A stretch of DNA of 64,000 bases, from assembly GCF_020404405.1 (NCBI RefSeq), contig NZ_JAIZDA010000010.1, positions 62,001-126,000 of the forward strand, in the 5' to 3' direction. Source of the stretch: Novosphingobium sp. FKTRR1 (GTDB lineage Bacteria; Pseudomonadota; Alphaproteobacteria; Sphingomonadales; Sphingomonadaceae). Shown one piece after another: positions 47,303 to 56,374 of the stretch (positions are counted from its first letter, which is position 1; each line of letters opens with the position of its first letter). The notes under the pieces were generated by a model that had not been told where the DNA came from, did no database searches, and was given only the letters and a program-made list of their open reading frames with translations. Position numbers and translations under genes: made by a program.

Positions 47303-48225
47303 GTACCGAAAGCTGGTCCGAGCGCCTTCTCGGCGGCTTGCGCAAGACATCGGAGCGACTGGCCGGCAACCTCGCCGGGCTTGGTGGCACCACGCGCCTG
47401 ACCGACGAACAGCTTGACGAGATCGAGGATGCGCTGATCCTGTCAGACCTCGGTCCGCGCGCGGCCGCCCGCATCTGCGAGCGGTTGCGCAGCGCCCGGT
47501 TCGACGAGGGACTGGACGACTTGCGCCTGCGCGAAGCGGTGGCCGACGAGATCGCCGCGATCCTGCGGCCGGTGGCCAAGCCGCTCGATATCGTCGCCTT
47601 CCCGCGCCCGCAGGTCATTCTGGTGATCGGGGTCAACGGTTCGGGCAAGACCACGACCATCGCCAAGCTGGCACACCTGTTTCAGGAACAGGACTATTCG
47701 GTGATGCTGGCGGCGGGTGATACCTTTCGCGCAGCCGCCATCGGCCAGTTGCAGGTCTGGGCCGACCGGCTGGGCATCGATGTCGTCACCGGACCCGAAG
47801 GCGGCGATCCCGCCTCGATCGTGTTCGACGCGGTCAAGCGCGCCACCGACACCGGCATCGACGTGCTGATCGTCGACACGGCAGGGCGCCTGCACAACAA
47901 ACGCGAACTGATGGACGAACTGGCCAAGGTGCGCCGCGTGCTGGGTCGGCTGAACCCAGAAGCGCCGCACGACGTGGTGCTGGTGCTCGATGCCACCAAT
48001 GGCCAGAACGCGCTGCAACAGATCGAGATTTTCCGCGAGGTAGCGGGTGTTTCGGGCCTGATCATGACCAAGCTCGACGGCACCGCGCGCGGCGGCGTGC
48101 TGGTGGCGGCGGCCGAGCAGTACGGCCTGCCGATCCATGCCATCGGCGTGGGTGAAAAGATCGACGACTTGCGCCCCTTCGACCCCGATCTGGTGGCCAA
48201 AGTCATTGCCGGAGTGTTCCAGTGA
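47299..48225 (+). CDS. ftsY: Signal recognition particle receptor FtsY
   Basis: This GTPase is the membrane-associated receptor of SRP and pairs with Ffh, encoded 4 kb away in this window. It has 308 residues, with almost no acidic A domain, so it is close to a minimal NG-domain form; Walker A GVNGSGKTT is near 111-119, DTAGRLHNK near 195 and TKLDGTARGG near 255. The ATG overlaps the mtaB stop, and its stop overlaps the yciB start. Confidence 0.97.
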   Translation: MSTESWSERLLGGLRKTSERLAGNLAGLGGTTRLTDEQLDEIEDALILSDLGPRAAARICERLRSARFDEGLDDLRLREAVADEIAAILRPVAKPLDIVAFPRPQVILVIGVNGSGKTTTIAKLAHLFQEQDYSVMLAAGDTFRAAAIGQLQVWADRLGIDVVTGPEGGDPASIVFDAVKRATDTGIDVLIVDTAGRLHNKRELMDELAKVRRVLGRLNPEAPHDVVLVLDATNGQNALQQIEIFREVAGVSGLIMTKLDGTARGGVLVAAAEQYGLPIHAIGVGEKIDDLRPFDPDLVAKVIAGVFQ

Positions 48226-48911
48226 GCGAAGCCCAAGCACCTGCACCCGCCCCCGCTCCCGCCCCCGCTCCCGGCAGCCCCAAGCCCGGCGCATCGTGGA
48301 TCAACCTTGCGGTCGATTACGGTCCGCTGCTGGTGTTCTTCGTCGCCTATCGCCTGTTCAGCCCAAAGGATGCGGGCGACGCAGGACTTGGCGCGGTGGT
48401 GGCGGTGACCAAGGGGACGGTCGCCTTCATGGCCGCCACGGTGCTGGCGCTGATCGTATCCAAGTGGCGGCTGGGCAAGATCTCGCCGATGCTGTGGCTG
48501 TCGTCCGCGCTGATCCTCGGCTTTGGCGCGTTGACCGTGTTTCTGGGCGATCCGTTCTGGATTCAGGTGAAGCCGACCGCAATCTACCTGGTGTTCGCCG
48601 CCGTGCTGTTCGGCGGGTTGTGGCGCGGCAAGGCAGTGCTGCGCACGCTGCTGCAAAGCGCGTTCGACGGCCTGTCCGACGAAGGCTGGATGAAACTGTC
48701 GCGGAACTGGGCGTTCTTCTTCCTGTTCCTCGCCGTGCTGAACGAAGTGCTGCGCCACACGCTCAGCTTTGACGGCTGGTTGCAGGCCAAGTTGTGGGGC
48801 GTCACCAGCCTGTCGTTCCTGTTCACATTCGCACAGATACCGATGCTGTTGCGCCATGGGCTGGGCGATGAAGCCAAGGCCGAAGTGGAAAGCGAAACGC
48901 CGCAGGGTTGA
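48222..48911 (+). CDS. yciB: Septation/intracellular-growth protein YciB (IspZ)
   Basis: A 229-residue inner-membrane protein with about five to six spans and the YciB/IspZ motifs DYGPLLVFFVAYR, KPTAIYLVFAAVL and SRNWAFFFLFLAVLNE. The N-terminus has an unusual run of Ala-Pro dipeptides (about residues 6-17) before the first span. The start is GTG at 48222 overlapping the ftsY stop. It is thought to act in cell envelope and septation. It is convergent with kup. Confidence 0.9.
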   Translation: MSEAQAPAPAPAPAPAPGSPKPGASWINLAVDYGPLLVFFVAYRLFSPKDAGDAGLGAVVAVTKGTVAFMAATVLALIVSKWRLGKISPMLWLSSALILGFGALTVFLGDPFWIQVKPTAIYLVFAAVLFGGLWRGKAVLRTLLQSAFDGLSDEGWMKLSRNWAFFFLFLAVLNEVLRHTLSFDGWLQAKLWGVTSLSFLFTFAQIPMLLRHGLGDEAKAEVESETPQG

Positions 48912-48952
48912 TTGCCGCGTTCCCAAAAGCCCGATGGCAGCACCGGCCAAGC

Positions 48953-50896
48953 TCAGATCTTCATCTGGCTGCCCAGTTCGACCACGCGGTTGGTCGGCAG
49001 TTTGAAGAACACCATGGCGCTGGTCGCGTTGCGCAGCATCCATGAGAACAGTTTTTCGCGCCAGATTGCCATGCCCGGCGTGTCCGATGGCAGCAGCGTC
49101 TGGCGCGACAGGAAGAAGCTGGTGCGCATCATGTCGAACGGTGCGCCGCACATCGCCACATCGCGCAGGGCAAGCGGCACGTCGGTATCCTCAAGGAAGC
49201 CGAAGCGCAGCGTCAGGCGGTAGAAGCCATTGCCGAAATCCTTGACCAGCGCACGCTTGGCCGGATCGACTGCGGGCATGTCCTCGATCTGCACGGTCAT
49301 GATGACCACGCGTTCGTGCAACACCTTGTTGTGCTTGATGTTGTGCAGCAGCGCCGAGGGAACGCCGGTCATGCTCGAAGCCATGAACACCGCCGTGCCG
49401 GGCACCCGCGTGGCGCTGGAATGCGCGGACTTGGTGAACACCTCCAGCGGCAGCGCGGCCGAAGCCATGTGCGCGCGCATCAACTGGCGGCCCCGGCTCC
49501 ACGTGGTCAGCAGCGTGAAGATGGCCAGCCCCATCAGCAACGGCACCCAGCCGCCTTCGGGGATTTTGGTCAGGTTTGCGCCGAGGTAGCCCGCGTCGAT
49601 GAAGAAGAACAGGCCGAGCAGCGGCACCGCCACAATCGGCTTCCACTGCCACAGCCGCAGCAGCACGACCGCCAGCAACACGTTGTCGATCAGCATCGCG
49701 CCGGTCACCGCGATGCCATAAGTCGCGGTCAGGTTGGACGAGCTCTTGAACACCAGCACCAGCAGAATGACCGCGACCATCAGCGTCGAATTGATCATCG
49801 GGATGAAGATTTGCCCCGCTGCCGCGCTGGTGTGGCGGATCGCCATGCGCGGCACCAGACCAAGCTGGATTGCCTGCTGCGTCACCGAGAACGTGCCCGA
49901 GATGACCGCCTGGCTGGCGATGATCGCGGCCAGGCTGGCGATCACCAGCAACGGCCACTGGAACCATTGCGGGGCCAGATAGAAGAACGGGCTGGCCTTG
50001 GCTGCAGGCGTACTTAGCAGCAGCGCCGCCTGCCCCAGATAGTTGAGCACCAGCGCCGGCAAGACCAGAAAAGCCCAGCCCAGCCGGATCGGCTTGCGCC
50101 CGAAATGGCCCATGTCGGCATAGAGCGCCTCAGCCCCGGTCACCGCCAGCACGGCCGCGCCCATCGCCACGAACCCGCGCCACGGATCGGCGGTGAACAT
50201 CGCCACGGCATGCAGCGGATTGAGCGCGCCGATCACTTGCGGTTGGTTGGCGATGCCGGCCAGCCCCAGTCCGGCGATGGTCAGGAAATAGACCAGCATG
50301 ATCGGGCCGAAGAACGCCGCCACGCGCTCGGTCCCGCGCGCCTGAAACAGGAACAGCCCGATCAGGATCAGCACCACCAGCGGCACGACCGCCACATGCA
50401 GTTCGGGCTGATAGACCGCGATACCCTCGATCGCGCCGAGCACCGAAATCGCCGGAGTGATCATGGCATCGCCATAGAACAGCGCCGTGGCGAACACGCC
50501 TAGCAGTACCACGCCCTTGCCCCAGCGACGCCCCGCGCCTTGCTGGTTGATCAGCGCCAGCAGCGCCAGACTGCCGCCTTCGCCCTTGTTGTCGGCACGC
50601 ATCATCACGGTCAGGTACTTGAGCGTCACGATGATCATCATCGACCAGAACATCAGGCTGACGATGCCGAAGATGTGCAGCCGGTCGAGCGGCAGCGGAT
50701 GATGCCCGGCAAACGTGTCGCGCATGGCGTAAAGCGGGCTGGTGCCGATATCGCCGAACACCACGCCCAGCGCACCGATCGCCAGCTTGGGCAGGCCACT
50801 GGAACGCTCGGCCACGCCCGCGCTCGTCGGCATGCCCCCGGCGCCACGAAGCGCGGCACTTTGCGGTGCAGATTCCGGAAGGGAACTGTCAGACAT
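48953..50896 (-). CDS. kup: Kup-family potassium uptake protein
   Basis: A 647-residue proton-coupled K+ symporter with 12 predicted spans in about residues 35-450 and a soluble C-terminal region. Family segments are visible: [14 protein letters not shown] near 44-57, [12 protein letters not shown] near 105, and GALGAIEGI-like features further on. It starts with an Ala/Ser-rich N-terminus of 30 residues. Monocistronic, divergent from nothing nearby; convergent with yciB. Confidence 0.95.
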   Translation of the reverse strand: MSDSSLPESAPQSAALRGAGGMPTSAGVAERSSGLPKLAIGALGVVFGDIGTSPLYAMRDTFAGHHPLPLDRLHIFGIVSLMFWSMMIIVTLKYLTVMMRADNKGEGGSLALLALINQQGAGRRWGKGVVLLGVFATALFYGDAMITPAISVLGAIEGIAVYQPELHVAVVPLVVLILIGLFLFQARGTERVAAFFGPIMLVYFLTIAGLGLAGIANQPQVIGALNPLHAVAMFTADPWRGFVAMGAAVLAVTGAEALYADMGHFGRKPIRLGWAFLVLPALVLNYLGQAALLLSTPAAKASPFFYLAPQWFQWPLLVIASLAAIIASQAVISGTFSVTQQAIQLGLVPRMAIRHTSAAAGQIFIPMINSTLMVAVILLVLVFKSSSNLTATYGIAVTGAMLIDNVLLAVVLLRLWQWKPIVAVPLLGLFFFIDAGYLGANLTKIPEGGWVPLLMGLAIFTLLTTWSRGRQLMRAHMASAALPLEVFTKSAHSSATRVPGTAVFMASSMTGVPSALLHNIKHNKVLHERVVIMTVQIEDMPAVDPAKRALVKDFGNGFYRLTLRFGFLEDTDVPLALRDVAMCGAPFDMMRTSFFLSRQTLLPSDTPGMAIWREKLFSWMLRNATSAMVFFKLPTNRVVELGSQMKI

Positions 50897-51095
50897 GGGA
50901 AACTTTCAAGCCACGTGCCCCCCGGGCCGGTGTCGCGGACGCCTTTGCCGCGATGCCGGCATTATCAGGCCGGCGCGCGCCCTTAGCACCGCCCGAAAGA
51001 CGCTGCAACGCCCTCGCTTGGTGGCCCTTCCGGGATGAAACGGCATGGCATGGCAAGTGTTCCGCAATCGACGCCATGGCGCCGTTTGCAGGCAT

Positions 51096-51839
51096 TCACT
51101 GGCCGGTCGCAGATGGCGAAGGCGCTTGCGATGGCGTCGGAGCCGCTTGCGATGGCGTCGGAGCCGCTTGCGATGGCGTCGGAGCCGCTTGCTGCGGAGC
51201 CGACTCGGACTGCCCGGCAGCAGCAGCCAGCAACTGGTCGATCCGCGCCAGCCGGGCCTGCAGATCTTCACGATAGGGCGCGTCGGCCGGCGCACGACGC
51301 AGCAGGTCGGCCCAGGTGGCGCGGGCTTCGGGCAAGCGGCCGGATTGCGCCAAAGCCAACCCCATGAAAAACGGCGGCCCCGGATGATCGGGCGCGATCT
51401 TGGCCGCCTTGGCAAACGCGAATTGCGCAGCCGGGGTGATCAGCCCGTCCGAATGGCCGACCAGCGTGTTGCCCAGCGCCACCCACAAGTCCGCGTCCTT
51501 GGGCTCTTGCGCCACGGCCTTGCCCAGAATGTCGGATGCGGCGCGATACTGGCCCTCGCGGGTCAGCGCATCGGCAAGGATCAGCCAGCTACGCCCCTTG
51601 CCGAATTTGTCGCCCATCGCCTGCCGCTGGGTCAACAGCGTGGCATCGGCCGCCTTCTGGCTTTCGGCCGCCGGTTTGGGCGCTCCGGCAAGACCGGGAT
51701 GGCCCTGCAACGCATAGCCCGCCACGCCGAACAGCAGCGCGGCCCCGGTGATCTCCCAGCCGACGCGCGGCAAGCGCAAGCCGAAGGCCAGCACACCGAA
51801 CACAACGAGCACGATGCCCAGAATCAGCAGCCAGGTCAT
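51096..51839 (-). CDS. ccmI: Cytochrome c maturation TPR protein (CcmI-like)
   Basis: A 247-residue protein with two N-terminal membrane spans (1-20 and about 28-46) and then TPR-type helices (WLILADALTREGQYRAASDILGKA, LWVALGNTLVG, PFFMGLALAQSGRLPEARATW). It is expected to hold apocytochrome c for CcmF/H. The tail is a Gln/Pro/Ala region encoded by 21-bp repeats. The ATG overlaps the ccmH stop. It is last of the ccmC-D-E-F-G-H-I operon. Confidence 0.88.
   Translation of the reverse strand: MTWLLILGIVLVVFGVLAFGLRLPRVGWEITGAALLFGVAGYALQGHPGLAGAPKPAAESQKAADATLLTQRQAMGDKFGKGRSWLILADALTREGQYRAASDILGKAVAQEPKDADLWVALGNTLVGHSDGLITPAAQFAFAKAAKIAPDHPGPPFFMGLALAQSGRLPEARATWADLLRRAPADAPYREDLQARLARIDQLLAAAAGQSESAPQQAAPTPSQAAPTPSQAAPTPSQAPSPSATGQ
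51124..51192 (-). repeat. 21-bp tandem repeat, 3.3 copies, in the ccmI 3' end
   Basis: Three identical 21-bp units (51124-51144, 51145-51165, 51166-51186) and a partial fourth encode AAPTPSQ three times. The units are identical, so the expansion is recent. Copy changes would keep the reading frame. Confidence 0.9.
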
Positions 51840-52291
51840 GCGCGATCTCCCTTGCGGAACCGACCGCGCAGCAACAGCGCCGCCAACGCTAGAAACACCA
51901 CCGGGGCGCCGAACAGCGGCCAGGTGATCGGCTTCACTTGCGGAGTATAGCTGACATAGTCGCCATAGCGTTCGATCAGCCAGCCGCGAATCGCCTCGGG
52001 ATCCTCACCCGCCGCAATCCGCATGCGCACCTGATGACGCATGTCACCGGCCATCGGTGCGTCCGAATCGGCAATCGACTGGCTCTGACACTTAAGACAG
52101 CGCAGCGTTTCCATCAGCGCCTGCGCCTTGGCCTCTTGCTGCGGATCGGCCAGTTGCTTGTAGGCATAGGGCGCGGGCGGCAGCGAATCCTGCGCCTGAG
52201 CGGACTGGGCAAACGGCAGCGCCACGGCAAACAGCAGCGCCGCAACGATCTGGACAACGATCTGGGGAACTATCTGGATAGGGCGCCTCAC
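51836..52291 (-). CDS. ccmH: Cytochrome c maturation protein CcmH
   Basis: A 151-residue thiol-disulfide protein that reduces apocytochrome c cysteines for haem ligation. A signal/anchor is near 8-33, the redox motif LRCLKCQSQSIADSDA (CxxC) is at about 63-66, the C-terminal anchor is near 122-142, and the helical bundle lies between. The start is GTG at 52291, overlapping the ccmG stop. Confidence 0.95.
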   Translation of the reverse strand: MRRPIQIVPQIVVQIVAALLFAVALPFAQSAQAQDSLPPAPYAYKQLADPQQEAKAQALMETLRCLKCQSQSIADSDAPMAGDMRHQVRMRIAAGEDPEAIRGWLIERYGDYVSYTPQVKPITWPLFGAPVVFLALAALLLRGRFRKGDRA

Positions 52292-52863
52292 GATGCAGCC
52301 TCCGCCAGTTTTTGCAGGATCAACGGCACATCTTGCGGCTGGATCGCGCCGATGTGCTGATACCGGATCACGCCCTTGGCATCGACCACGAACGTTTCGG
52401 GCACACCCGACGACCCGATCGCCAGTTGCACCTGACTTACATCATCCTTGCCAATGCGGACAAACGGATTGCCGTTGGTGGCAAGGAACCGCGCCAGATC
52501 ATCCTTGCGGTCGCGAATGGCGACACCGTCGATCTCGACGCCAAGCTGGGCCAGTTGCGCCAGTTGCGGCGATTCGACCGCGCACGGCACACACCAGCTG
52601 GCAAAGACGTTGAGCAGGCGCGGCTTCTTGCCAGCCTTGAACTCGGCAGTCGACAGGCCCGGACGATCGGCGCTGGCGGGCGGCAAGTCAAACGCTGGCA
52701 ACGGCTTGTCGATGAACGCGCTCACCACTTCGCGATCGGCAGGACGGACCAGTCCATAGACCACGAGCGCGAGGAACCCGCCGAACAGGATCAGTGGCAG
52801 CCACAGCGCAAGGCCGGGCTTGCGGGGCTTGGGAGCCGGGGGAGGCGTGACGGTCTGGTTCAT
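52288..52863 (-). CDS. ccmG: Thiol:disulfide interchange protein CcmG (DsbE)
   Basis: A 191-residue membrane-anchored thioredoxin-like reductant for the Ccm system. A Pro/Lys-rich N-terminus and one span (about 18-38) precede a thioredoxin fold with the active site WCVPC near 90-94 and the GVPETF cis-proline loop near 151. I take the ATG at 52863, which has AAGGA with 7-nt spacing; an in-frame ATG at 52884 has a poorly placed site. The stop overlaps the ccmH start. Confidence 0.93.
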   Translation of the reverse strand: MNQTVTPPPAPKPRKPGLALWLPLILFGGFLALVVYGLVRPADREVVSAFIDKPLPAFDLPPASADRPGLSTAEFKAGKKPRLLNVFASWCVPCAVESPQLAQLAQLGVEIDGVAIRDRKDDLARFLATNGNPFVRIGKDDVSQVQLAIGSSGVPETFVVDAKGVIRYQHIGAIQPQDVPLILQKLAEAAS

Positions 52864-52886
52864 AAGCCCATCCTTCTCGGCCATCC

Positions 52887-54836
52887 TCAGCGACCCTGCC
52901 TGTGGCGGCGGTAGGCGATCTTGTCGGTGGCGATCAGGCGGCGCACATCAGCAGCCACCCGCCCCAGCAGCGCCAGCAAGCCACCCAGCGCGATCAGCGC
53001 GCCGCCGTACCAGATCATCGGCACGAAAGGCTTCCACCAGAAGCGCATCTGCCAGCGGCCGTCCTCGCCCTCTTCGCCCAGCACCGCGTAAAGCTGGCCG
53101 TTCCAGCGCGTTTTCAGCGCGGATTCGGTGCGGTTGCCCGGTGGGCTGGCGAATGTGCGCGCCTGCGGGTGCAGGATCATGGGCGCTGCCCCGCCATAGC
53201 GCGCCTCGACCGTGGCTTCGAGCGCGGTCCAGTTGGGTCCGGCAACCGGCGCCATGCCGGTCAGCGTCACCGTGTATGGCCCCACCTGCTGGCTGTCGCC
53301 GGGGTTCATCGCGGCCAGCCGCTCGGTCGAAAAGGCGCTCTCGCTGGCCATGCCGAACAGCGCCACCGCCACGCCGAAGTGGGCGATGACCATGCCCCAG
53401 ATCGGCAGCGGCGTGCGGGCCAGATTACGCCCGCGCAACGGCAGCCAACTCGCCACGCCAAGCCCCGCCGCAATGCCGATGCCGAGCGCGGGCAGAATGC
53501 CGATGCCCTTGGCAAAGGCTTCCACACCCGCAAACACAAGCACCGCCAGAAGCGCGCAGACCGCGACTGGCGCGCTGACCCGCCCGGCCTTGTCCTGCCG
53601 CCAGCGCAGCAACGGCCCGACCATCAGCACCGCCAGCATCGGCAGCACGAAGATCGCCGAAACCGGGTTGAAATAGGGCGGCCCGACCGAAACCTTTACC
53701 CCGAACGCTTCGGTCAGCAGCGGGTAAAGCGTGCCCAGCAGCACGATCCCCAGCACGCCGCACAGCATCACGTTGTTGAACACCAGCGCGGCTTCGCGGC
53801 TGACGAAGCTGAACCGCGCGCCTTCGGTCACCGTGCTGGCGCGCAGGCCGAACAGCAGCAGCGCGCCGCCGATGTAAATCGCCAGCAGCGCAAGGATGAA
53901 GCCGCCGCGCGTCGGGTCCACCGCAAAGGCATGGACCGAAGTCAGGATGCCCGAGCGGACCAGAAAGGTGCCGACCATCGACATCGAGAACGCCACCACG
54001 CCCAGCATCACCGTCCACGCGCGCAAGGCATTGCGGCTGGCCAGCACCGATACCGAATGCAGCAGCGCCGTCGCCGCCAGCCAAGGCATCAGCGAGGCAT
54101 TCTCCACCGGATCCCAGAACCACCAGCCGCCCCAGCCGAGCGTGTAGTACGCCCAGTACGATCCGGCCGTGATGCCCAGAGTCAGGAACACCCAGGCGCC
54201 CAGCACCCACGGACGCATCGCGCGGGCAAAGGCCGGGCCGACATCGCGGGTGACCAGCGCGCCGATGGCAAAGCTGAACGCGATCGAAAGCCCGACATAA
54301 CCGACGTAAAGCGTCGGCGGATGGAACGCGAGGCCGATGTCCTGCAACAGCGGATTGAGCCCGTTGCCATCGGCGGGAGGCTCGGCCAGCCGGGCGAACG
54401 GGTTCGAAGCCAGCAGCAGGAACGCATAGAAACCAAGACTGACAAAGGCTTGGCCTGCCAGCGTGGCGATCAGCGTATCCTCGCGCAGCCGCTTTTCGAT
54501 CAGCGCCACAAATCCCCCGGCCACGCTCATGATCGTGACCCACAGCAGCATCGAGCCTTCGTGATTGCCCCATGTTCCCGCCAGCTTGAAGATGAACGGC
54601 TTGGCCGAATGGCTGTTTTCAGCCACCAGCTTGACCGACAGGTCGGTGGTCAGGAACAAGTCGATCAGCGCCATGAACGAGACCAGCACCAGCACGCCCT
54701 GCATCACTGCCACCGGACGGATGATCCCGGCAAGTTGCGCACCTTGCGGCCGCAGCGCCAGCACGCCCGCGATCAATTGCAACGCGGCCAGCGCCGCAGC
54801 CATCCACAGCAGGGCAAGGCCCAGTTCAGCAATCAT
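52887..54836 (-). CDS. ccmF: Haem lyase CcmF
   Basis: A 649-residue membrane protein with about 14 spans that attaches haem to apocytochrome c. The WWD domain is WGGWWFWDPVENASLMPW near 233-250, with supporting segments TWGNHEGS near 88 and HPPTLYVGYVG near 173. It is followed directly by ccmG. Confidence 0.97.
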   Translation of the reverse strand: MIAELGLALLWMAAALAALQLIAGVLALRPQGAQLAGIIRPVAVMQGVLVLVSFMALIDLFLTTDLSVKLVAENSHSAKPFIFKLAGTWGNHEGSMLLWVTIMSVAGGFVALIEKRLREDTLIATLAGQAFVSLGFYAFLLLASNPFARLAEPPADGNGLNPLLQDIGLAFHPPTLYVGYVGLSIAFSFAIGALVTRDVGPAFARAMRPWVLGAWVFLTLGITAGSYWAYYTLGWGGWWFWDPVENASLMPWLAATALLHSVSVLASRNALRAWTVMLGVVAFSMSMVGTFLVRSGILTSVHAFAVDPTRGGFILALLAIYIGGALLLFGLRASTVTEGARFSFVSREAALVFNNVMLCGVLGIVLLGTLYPLLTEAFGVKVSVGPPYFNPVSAIFVLPMLAVLMVGPLLRWRQDKAGRVSAPVAVCALLAVLVFAGVEAFAKGIGILPALGIGIAAGLGVASWLPLRGRNLARTPLPIWGMVIAHFGVAVALFGMASESAFSTERLAAMNPGDSQQVGPYTVTLTGMAPVAGPNWTALEATVEARYGGAAPMILHPQARTFASPPGNRTESALKTRWNGQLYAVLGEEGEDGRWQMRFWWKPFVPMIWYGGALIALGGLLALLGRVAADVRRLIATDKIAYRRHRQGR

Positions 54837-54848
54837 GGGGTCTCGCGA

Positions 54849-55331
54849 TCATTTGGTTTGCGCCACAACTTGCCGGGCTTGCGCCGTGGTCATGTTCTTC
54901 ATTTCGCGCGGAACGTACTTTTCATCGTGCTTGGCCAGCAGGTTGTCGGCAACGAAGGTGGTGCCCTCCATCCGCCCTTCGGCCACCACGCCCGATCCTT
55001 CTACGAACAGGTCGGGGGTGATGCCGGTAAAGCGCACCGGCACCCGCGCCTTGCCATCGCCGACGATGAAACGGATCGTCACGCCATCGGGCTGCGTCTT
55101 GATCGAGCCCTTTTCGACCATCCCGCCAAGCCGCACCGCGCGCCCGGCCTCGGGCGGGCTGGCGACAAGATCGGCGGGCAGATAGAAATACGAGGCCTGT
55201 TTGCTCAAAGCATAGGCAGCCAGCAGCCCCGCGCCGATCAGCGCGACCAGCGCGAACACCAGCAGCACCAGTCGCTGGTGCTTGGCCTTGATCCCGCCCG
55301 AACGGCCGGGGCTTGCATTGGTGGCGCTCAT
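54849..55331 (-). CDS. ccmE: Haem chaperone CcmE
   Basis: A 160-residue haem chaperone: one N-terminal span (about 20-42), a beta-barrel OB-fold, and the haem-attaching histidine in the LLAKHDEKYVP motif near residue 135. The ATG overlaps the ccmD stop. Confidence 0.97.
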   Translation of the reverse strand: MSATNASPGRSGGIKAKHQRLVLLVFALVALIGAGLLAAYALSKQASYFYLPADLVASPPEAGRAVRLGGMVEKGSIKTQPDGVTIRFIVGDGKARVPVRFTGITPDLFVEGSGVVAEGRMEGTTFVADNLLAKHDEKYVPREMKNMTTAQARQVVAQTK

Positions 55332-55471
55332 TTGCGTTTCTTGACCTCGTCACGCCGGCGTTCGGCGCGCTGCATCGCCCACAGACTCAACCCCACCAGC
55401 ACGACCATGCCCAGCGCACCGATGGTCAGCGCGGCATAGACGTAGTGCCATTGATCGAGCCGTTCGTGCAT
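55328..55471 (-). CDS. ccmD: Small haem exporter subunit CcmD
   Basis: A 47-residue protein that starts MHERLDQWHYVYAALTIG, has one membrane span (about 11-33) and a basic C-terminal tail (AERRRDEVKKRK). Position between ccmC and ccmE, size and topology identify it as CcmD. Its stop overlaps the ccmE start (ATGA), and the ccmC stop is 12 bp upstream. Confidence 0.92.
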   Translation of the reverse strand: MHERLDQWHYVYAALTIGALGMVVLVGLSLWAMQRAERRRDEVKKRK

Positions 55472-55483
55472 CGTGTTCGCCCG

Positions 55484-56212
55484 TTACCCCAACGCCTTGC
55501 GGCGCAGGCGGGCCTCGGTCTGGATATCGGCCAGCAGCATCCGCATCCGCGCGATCACCACGCCGCCGAACACCAGCGAAAAACCCAGCGCCGCGATCAG
55601 CAGCGGCCACAGGAAGGTGCCGTCGATCGCCGACTTGCCCATGGTGATCGAGGGCGGCTGGTGCAGGCTGTTCCACCACACCACCGAACGGTTGATGATC
55701 GGAATGTTGATCGCGCCGACCAGGCCGAAGATCGCGGTCACGCGCCCCGCGCCGCTGCCCGCTGCGGCATCCTTTTGCGCCGCATCGGCCAGTGCGATAT
55801 AGCCGAAATAAAGGAACAGCAGGATCAGGAAACTGGTCAACCGCCCGTCCCACACCCACCAAGTGCCCCATGTCGGCCGCGCCCAGATCGACCCGGTGGC
55901 AAGGCAGATGGCGGTGAACACCGCGCCCGGCACGGCGGCTGCGCGCGCGGCGATCCCGGCCAGCGGATGACGCCAGACAAGTTCGACCACGCTTGAGATC
56001 GCGATGGTCGACCAGCCTGCCATGCCCAGCCAGGCCGACGGCACGTGGATGAACAGGATACGCACCGTATCGCCCATCAGGCGATCGGGCGGGACCATGA
56101 ACAGGCCCCACGCCACAGCGCCGAACGACAACAGCAATCCGGGCACCAGCAGCGTCGGCAACAGCCAGCGCGCCATGCGCAAGAACCGGGCAGGATTGGC
56201 AAAACCGTGCAT
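55484..56212 (-). CDS. ccmC: Haem exporter membrane protein CcmC
   Basis: A 242-residue protein with about six spans that loads haem onto CcmE. The tryptophan-rich motif is WARPTWGTWWVWDGRLTS near 117-134. I start at the ATG at 56212 (MHGFANPARFLRM); the longer in-frame extension has no Ccm-like content. First gene of this Ccm operon; ccmA and ccmB are not in the window. Confidence 0.95.
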   Translation of the reverse strand: MHGFANPARFLRMARWLLPTLLVPGLLLSFGAVAWGLFMVPPDRLMGDTVRILFIHVPSAWLGMAGWSTIAISSVVELVWRHPLAGIAARAAAVPGAVFTAICLATGSIWARPTWGTWWVWDGRLTSFLILLFLYFGYIALADAAQKDAAAGSGAGRVTAIFGLVGAINIPIINRSVVWWNSLHQPPSITMGKSAIDGTFLWPLLIAALGFSLVFGGVVIARMRMLLADIQTEARLRRKALG

Positions 56213-56374
56213 GACCGCCGAAAGACGTCGAATCCTCTGGCCGACGGAAAGGGGTGCCGCCGGGCGCAGCGCCGCTCTGCCACCCCCGCGCCCGCGCGGC
56301 AAGGGCCTAGACGGGGCAAAACCGGGGCAAAGGCAGTGTGCTTTGGTCTGAAATGCGCCTTCCCGCGCGTCGGA

